A stretch of 12,436 nt of DNA. Origin: Spirogloea muscicola. Its lineage: Eukaryota; Streptophyta; Zygnematophyceae; Spirogloeales; Spirogloeaceae. Position numbers and translations under genes: made by a program. Below are positions 8,386-12,436 of this stretch, piece by piece. The notes beneath the pieces are model-generated. The model had not been told where the DNA came from. It was given only the letters and a program-made list of their open reading frames with translations, and did no database searches. Where the stretch lies: positions 1,025,341-1,037,776 of the forward strand of contig WELB01000013.1 in NCBI GenBank assembly GCA_009602725.1, read 5' to 3'. The first letter of the stretch is position 1. Each line of letters begins with the position of its first letter.

Positions 8386-8400
8386 TTTTTTTTTTTTTTT
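8386..8400 (-). repeat. T15 tract (A15 on the minus strand) in GC-rich DNA
   Basis: Fifteen consecutive T lie between GCGCCGCGCC and CAAGGCGCCGCGG. On the minus strand this is an A15 run, which could be the poly(A) end of a retroposed transcript coming from higher coordinates. The sequence from 8401 to about 8700 gives no recognisable source gene on the minus strand. Confidence 0.9.
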
Positions 8401-8956
8401 CAAGGCGCCGCGGCGCCCGGGGGGGCGGCGGCGCCGGCGGCGAGCTGGGGAGCCGTTGGGGGCACTGGGGAAGCACACAGCGACTCACAGAGGCTCCGCT
8501 TACTCGTCTTCGTTTCATACCTGCCAGCGTCTCTGTTAATTCTGCCCAGGCTGGCCACACTGTGCCCCTTGGTAGTCCACGCAGACCCATGCTGCTTGGC
8601 AAGTTTGCTGACTGGCAATTTGTATGCACGCGTGCGTCAGCGCAGTAGTGCTCAACGCAGCTCACGGCCTTCTTTGACGAACTAAGCCGGCAGGCCCCTC
8701 TGCGCCTTGCCATCATTGCTCGGAGACTCGCGAGGCCGCGCCGGCAAGGCTGCAGGAGCTAGGCATGAGAAGAGGGCCGTTCCAGCAGGGCACTCCTTGA
8801 CAAACATAGCCTCAGCGAAGTCAGCCACAGGGCTGTTCGGGGCAAGGCCATTGTACTGGCTTGACCACATTACTTGCAAGTACTGACCGACGATTCTCAA
8901 TGGGTGTGATCGCAAGGTGCTCGCAATACGTCCAGCTGTGCTGCTTCAGCATTCAG
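8401..8956. other. Unassigned region with a possible minus-strand coding stretch (8900-8682)
   Basis: GC-rich sequence follows the T15 tract, then mixed composition. On the minus strand a 77-codon open frame (8915-8682, ATG start, TAG stop) includes RIVGQYLQVMWSSQYNGLA, then PNSPVADFAEAMFVKEC, whose composition looks like a folded protein rather than random translation. I cannot name a family, see no convincing splice pair, and see no link to the retroelement. It could be an exon of an unidentified gene or a chance frame. Confidence 0.25.
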
Positions 8957-9605
8957 AACTTCAGCATCATGCCTCTGACTGCTGGGGCGGACGGCCGCCT
9001 CCACACCCGGCGCGCCGATCTTGTCGCTAGCGCGCTCGGCAGGGGGGCCTCGGCTCATTGCCAACGTCGTCACAATGGACTCCTTGTATTCCAGAACGCT
9101 ACACGCTCGGCGGAGGAGGCGGGCTACGCCGTCCGCCAAGCGGCCGACGCAAAGGAGCGCAAGTACTCGGATCACCCGGTAGGCGACGAGTTTATCCCAC
9201 TCGCCGTCGACGTACACGGCGCCTTTGTCGCCAAATGGCTTGACCTACTTCACCACCTTGCGCGGCGAGCAGCGGCCCGCCGCCACGGGCAGCCCCAGGC
9301 GCATCCGGAAAACTTGGGCGAGGGACCCGGCGACATGGAAGCCAGGCTGCTCGCCCTCGTCTCTTTGCAGCGGTCCCTAGCTTTTGCGGTCCACTTGCGC
9401 GCAGGCCGCGCTCTGGCGGCGGCCTCCGGCTTCCGTCAGGGCGACGTCTTTCCGCCTGCTAGCTACTCAGATTTGCATCTACTGACGAGAGGTTACTGAG
9501 AGTTCGCTTACTGCTGTCTCAGTCCTTAGCACTCCGACTCCTTCAGACCTTGTCCATTCTTTTGGGCTGGCCTCTCCCAGCCCCAGTTAATCTGGCCGCG
9601 CTTGC
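8957..9605 (+). mobile_element. Longest LINE C-terminal fragment (copy C), uninterrupted frame plus 3' UTR and tail
   Basis: About 180 codons remain open from 8957 to the TGA at 9497-9499. In order: ADGRLHTRRADLVA; a segment with ADAKERKYSDHPVGDEFIPL, then AVDVHGAFVAKWLDLLHHLA; SLQRS; HLRAGRALAAASGFRQG; and SYSDLHLLTRGY. The KY...EF.PLAV....G....WL.LL..LA pattern is characteristic, by recall, of the region after the reverse transcriptase domain in LINE polyproteins. The 3' part (9444-9605) is the near-identical partner of 6347-6509, ending past a perfect GGGCTGG/CCAGCCC stem (9564-9583). The 5' end is truncated and no start codon or RT domain precedes it. It is the best-preserved copy here. 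Confidence 0.7.
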
Positions 9606-10742
9606 TCTCTTTCTACTTATGGATGGCCATGGTGGCCTACATGCATGCTGGACGGGGTTGCGGCCCGGCACACGCCACCTTCAAGCTGGGCCGCTCGCTG
9701 TCAGGGTGAGCCCGGGACTTTCTTCTTGGCAAACAGCTCGCTTTTAGCGAACGGTAGTGCTTGCTTGCGATGGGACTCGGATCTTCGATGATCATACCAA
9801 CAGGTCGAAGGCCGCTTGCAGCAGACGAAAACCCTTTTCGCTTCTCTCTCTTTCGCTTGGCAGGTGCAGGAGCGCATGGCAAGGCGGCAAGGCGGCTCTG
9901 ACACCAAAGCTACTTGCTTGACGTGTTCGAGGGCAGGCCTAGTGGACAGACAGTAGTACTGTCATTATGTCAAAAAGGAGCACCTCCAAGATCTGTTTTG
10001 AAGCAAGCTCGGCCACTGCCCACCTGGAATCTGATTGCACTTGCGCCCAGTCCCTTGTCTGGCTCCCGGCTATTCAACGTCCTGTCATATCTGACTCATC
10101 TGAGCAGTATGAGCATTTTCCTTGGAGTTTGAGTGAAATAAGGGGCGTTTGCAGGAGGTACTCAGCTTGCGCCAATGTCACTACTTGTATCTGCTGCGTC
10201 CTTGGTGCCAGTATAGGTGGCTGTGACCACACAGCTGTTGAGGCAGTCCGTGGGGCTCAACACGGGTGAGTGGTTGCCAAGCCTAAAGCTATGGTGGCCA
10301 GTAGCGGGGACAAGTATGACATGCATGCCTTTATGACATGTCTATTGGCCACTCCCGGTGCTCGCCATGCTGCCCGTGTAAGTAGCATCCAACTCCCGAC
10401 CTCCAGCAATCCACCCTGCATGAGGTGGCCCTGTTTTTACCTCGCCGAGTCGGACGCTTGGATGCACCATGTGCAGCATGTGCAAGCGCTAGCAGCCCAC
10501 TCATCGGCACGTCGGAACTTCAGGGGCCGAAGCGAGAGGTCTGACGCATGAGCACGGCCGCGACCGGCAAAATGATAGTACAGAGTAGTGTACAGTGGCG
10601 CTCATGGCGCTGTGTCGGACGTCGGACGTCGTCGCACCGCAGACGCCGCACGGCGACTATGGCAGGCGAGGTAGCCGAGAGCGGTCGCTAAGGAGACTTG
10701 GCGGAGTGCGCAGCCGCGGTGCGCAGCGGCGCCCGCGGCGGG
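9606..10742. other. About 1.1 kb with no recognised gene
   Basis: No open frame has a recognisable domain. Weak hints: a CTCTCTCTTTCGCTTGGCAG splice-acceptor-like site ending near 9863; a plus-strand stretch 10270-10390 of ordinary composition ending at a consensus GTAAGT (10379-10384); and a 7-bp tandem GTCGGAC at 10614-10627 in GC-rich DNA. These could belong to exons of a gene with short coding blocks, but I cannot link them in phase. The last 200 bp may be downstream sequence of the minus-strand frame ending at 10743. Confidence 0.4.
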
Positions 10743-11258
10743 CTAGGCCATGGTGGCCGGCAGCAGGAGCTCCTGCATGATCGCGTCCTGCTCCGCCGTC
10801 CGCCGTGTCGGCCAGTAGAATTGGGCGCTCCTCCCCGTCTCCACTTCCTGGCCTCCCTCGAAGTCGTGCGCGAGAGGGCCGCCCCGGAGACCCAGAGCCA
10901 GGAGCTTGCGGCCGCCGCCGGACGACGCCGCCGCAGCGGCCGCGTCGGGCGCCGGCGCTGCACTTCCCTGCGGCGGCAGGCGAGCGGGACGGCGGTCAGC
11001 AGTGGGCTGCTGCAGGCAGGCGGGGCACGGCGGCGCAGCTCGCAGCGGCGAGCGGGCGAGCGGCGCAGAGGGGGGGCGGGTGCCCACCTGGGGAGGCGAG
11101 AAGTCGAGGGCAGGCCTGTCAACAGCGGCAGCACCGGCGGCGGCGGCGGCGTCGTACCAGGGCTGCCAGGTGCTGAAGTTGGGGCGCGCTGCGGCGCGCG
11201 GAACGCCGGCGGCGACGGCCAGAATCAGCAGCGCCGCGGCGGCGAGCGCGGCGGTCTT
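10743..11258 (-). CDS. 5'-truncated GC-rich gene of unknown function, signal-peptide-like start
   Basis: Minus-strand open frame ending ATG-GCC-TAG at 10743. From the retroelement boundary it reads TAALAAAALLILAVAAGVPR, a hydrophobic run typical of a signal or transit peptide core with an Ala-x-Ala region, then ARPNFSTWQPWYD, a Pro/Ala-rich middle, and a C-terminus with QFYWPTRRTAEQDAIMQELL. I do not recognise the family. A possible in-frame intron runs 11087-10968 (CAG|GTGGGC to CCGCAG), removing 120 bp of Pro/Arg-rich translation. Upstream the frame stays open into the LINE tail up to a TAG near 11415, but has no ATG before the hydrophobic run, so the start is missing, in another exon, or destroyed. 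The opposite strand is also open for 212 codons because of high GC; the minus strand is preferred for its hydrophobic core and aromatic-rich C-terminus. Confidence 0.4.
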   Translation of the reverse strand, partial: KTAALAAAALLILAVAAGVPRAAARPNFSTWQPWYDAAAAAGAAAVDRPALDFSPPQVGTRPPSAPLARSPLRAAPPCPACLQQPTADRRPARLPPQGSAAPAPDAAAAAASSGGGRKLLALGLRGGPLAHDFEGGQEVETGRSAQFYWPTRRTAEQDAIMQELLLPATMA

Positions 11259-11719
11259 TTTGGGCTGGCTTTTCGCAGCCCTTGCAAGAAAGAAGGCTCG
11301 CCCATAGAGAAAGAGGGGCTGGCAAAGCCAGCCTAAAGAGAATGGACAATGTCCAAAGCCGAAGAATGAGATGCCGAGGAAGGACTCCTCTACTCTACCA
11401 ATCACGACAACATACTAGGGAAGCTCAGTACCCGCGAGTGAGCAACATCAGGTCCGAGTAGCTCGAGGCAGGGAAGGAGGCACTCCGCCGAGACCCGGAG
11501 GCAGCGGCCAGAGCGCGTCCTGCGCGCGTGTGGACAGCGTGGGCAAGGAAGGGATCGCTGGAACGATACCGCCAAGCGCATGCTAACGACCTGGGCGAGC
11601 GACCCGGCGGCGTTGAAGCCGGGCAGCGCCCCGGGCGGACCCGACCGCCGATCAATCGCCTGACGAGCAAGCCGCTGGAGGAGATCCAGCCAGCGGCTGC
11701 CGAAGGCCCCGTGGACATC
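11259..11719 (-). mobile_element. LINE C-terminal fragment with 3' UTR and two hairpin tails (copy E)
   Basis: Minus strand from 11719: DVHGAFGSRWLDLLQRLARQ, an AAGSLAQVVSMRLAVSFQRS segment, a frameshift, then HTRAGRALAAASGSRRS and SSYSDLMLLTRGY with TGA at 11427-11425. The 3' UTR carries TGGACaatGTCCA (small stem, about 11343-11355), then GGCTGGCaaaGCCAGCC (11317-11333), a GGGCGAGCC block, and GGGCTG/CAGCCC (11262-11281), ending in AAAAAG next to the GC-rich unknown gene. The insertion is in the same orientation as that gene. Confidence 0.72.
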
Positions 11720-11741
11720 GGGAGTGCCACTTCTTCTTCTT

Positions 11742-11817
11742 TCTGCCTGAACAATGTATTGGCTTGAATTGGCCTCCCTTTCAATTCATGCGCCCCGCGC
11801 GCCTTCTCTCTCTTTCT
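11742..11817 (+). repeat. 76-bp direct repeat, copy 1
   Basis: Identical over 76 bp to 11884-11959; a partial third copy is at 5893-5939. Contains the inverted repeat TGAATTG ... CAATTCA with a 10-nt loop, then GCGCCCCGCGCGCC and a CTCTCTCTTTCT tract. It begins just after a CACTTCTTCTT tail-end remnant at 11727-11741. No coding sequence is supported here. Confidence 0.92.
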
Positions 11818-11883
11818 AATGTCATCTTAGGTACCTTAGATTAGGTCTCCGTATTATGTAGCATTGTTTAGTCTGCACTCGAC
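11818..11883. other. 66-bp AT-rich spacer between the 76-bp repeats
   Basis: AT-rich relative to its surroundings, with two TTAGGT-like words and a CCTTAGATTAGG stretch. There is no coding potential. Together with one flanking repeat it makes a 142-bp unit. Confidence 0.7.
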
Positions 11884-11959
11884 TCTGCCTGAACAATGTA
11901 TTGGCTTGAATTGGCCTCCCTTTCAATTCATGCGCCCCGCGCGCCTTCTCTCTCTTTCT
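11884..11959 (+). repeat. 76-bp direct repeat, copy 2
   Basis: Exact copy of 11742-11817, offset 142 bp. LINE copy D starts directly after it, and copy E points away from copy 1, so the repeat pair sits at the divergence point of two retroelement fragments. Confidence 0.92.
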
Positions 11960-12436
11960 CTGCGCCGCTCGGGCAAAAGAACTGAAGTACGCTGACCATC
12001 CGCCGGCCGACGAGTTCTTCCCGCTGGCTATCGGACACACACGGGGCGTTGGGTGCTCGGTGGCTCGAACTGCTCCACCAGCTTGCCCGTCACGCCGTCG
12101 CTCGCCGCTTCCATGGGGAGCCGGTGGACTTTCCTGCAGCCGGGTCGCTCGCCCAGGTGTATCGCATGCGCCTGGCCGTCTCGCTGCAGAGGTCAACGGC
12201 CCGTGCGCTGCACCTGCGTGCCGGCCGAGCCCTCGCTGCTGCCTCTGGCTCTGGCCAGGGGACGCCTTCCAGGAACATAGCCTCTCTGACCTGCGACTGC
12301 TTAGCAGGGGTTACTGAGTATTTAGTAGCTGCTTTGTTTCTTCTTGTGTGCTTCTTTCTTAGTGCTTCGCCTTAGTGCTTCGCCTGGCCCCCTTCTTCTT
12401 GGGCTTCTTGTACTCTGCTCATTCATTTTTGGGCTG
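11960..12436 (+). mobile_element. LINE C-terminal fragment with 3' UTR (copy D), runs off the window
   Basis: Frame 0 encodes ARAKELKYADHPPADEFFPL; after a shift near 12040, another frame encodes GARWLELLHQLARHAVARRF, then AAGSLAQVYRMRLAVSLQRS and HLRAGRALAAASGSGQG; after a second shift near 12260, the end is HSLSDLRLLSRGY with TGA at 12315-12317. Two frameshifts make it a dead copy. The 3' UTR leads to TTTTTGGGCTG at the last base, the start of the tail stem-loop, so the tail continues outside the window. Confidence 0.72.
12358..12383. repeat. 13-bp perfect tandem repeat in the 3' UTR of copy D
   Basis: CTTAGTGCTTCGC occurs twice without spacer. I did not see it in the other 3' UTR copies in this window, so it is probably specific to this copy. 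Confidence 0.9.

Noticed and set aside
7438-8685. 415-codon plus-strand open frame, the longest in the window
   Set aside because: It reads antisense or out of phase through several retroelement fragments, tails and the T15 tract, with no coherent domain.
9622-9636. DGHGG motif in a plus-strand frame, as in PP2C protein phosphatases
   Set aside because: It is isolated directly downstream of a retroelement 3' UTR; no other PP2C motif or in-phase exon was found within 1 kb.
10698-11336. 212-codon plus-strand open frame
   Set aside because: The translation is Arg/Gly/Ala-rich and low in complexity, runs into the retroelement tail, and mirrors a minus-strand frame with a hydrophobic leader and aromatic-rich C-terminus. 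It is most likely a shadow of high GC.
10595-11405. Chimeric protein starting in the retroelement tail at 11405
   Set aside because: The first codon there is GTG, not ATG, and an in-frame TAG lies just upstream, so a translated fusion is not supported without an upstream exon.
5628-12436. CRISPR-like array, because of the many short repeats
   Set aside because: Repeat spacing and orientation are irregular, the units are 3' ends of retroelement fragments, and the host is eukaryotic.

Overview
This window looks like nuclear DNA of a eukaryotic alga, most likely a green alga. That is an inference from two plant/alga-type transporters, many short GT-AG introns (91-196 bp), GC-rich exons and no bacterial gene layout. 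The species cannot be named from the sequence. No tRNA, rRNA, CRISPR array or bacterial operon was seen.

Positions 1-5300 hold two convergent multi-exon transporter genes that I could assemble exon by exon with consistent reading phase. The plus-strand gene (1-2152, 5' end outside the window, 7 exons) encodes a manganese-type cation diffusion facilitator (CDF/MTP family). The minus-strand gene (5300-2476, complete, 11 exons, 458 aa) encodes an amino acid/auxin permease (AAAP, SLC38/AVT-like) transporter. Their stops lie 323 bp apart. Both are membrane transporters, but nothing shows that they share a pathway.

Positions 5628-12436 are an accessory, repeat-rich region. It is a mosaic of at least nine 5'-truncated and often frameshifted fragments, in both orientations, of what I read as the C-terminal end of a non-LTR (LINE-type) retrotransposon polyprotein. 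No fragment contains a reverse transcriptase catalytic motif. Many end in a recurring 3' tail built around a GGGCTGG/CCAGCCC stem-loop, found about a dozen times. Fragments of one orientation are stacked directly behind the tails of others. One pair meets head-to-head at a palindrome, and one pair diverges from a 76-bp perfect direct repeat.

Between these fragments lie a GC-rich minus-strand open frame (about 11258-10743) with a signal-peptide-like start that abuts a retroelement tail and has no in-frame ATG before its hydrophobic segment, a possible unidentified coding stretch (8900-8682, minus), and a roughly 1.1-kb stretch (9606-10742) in which I recognise no gene.
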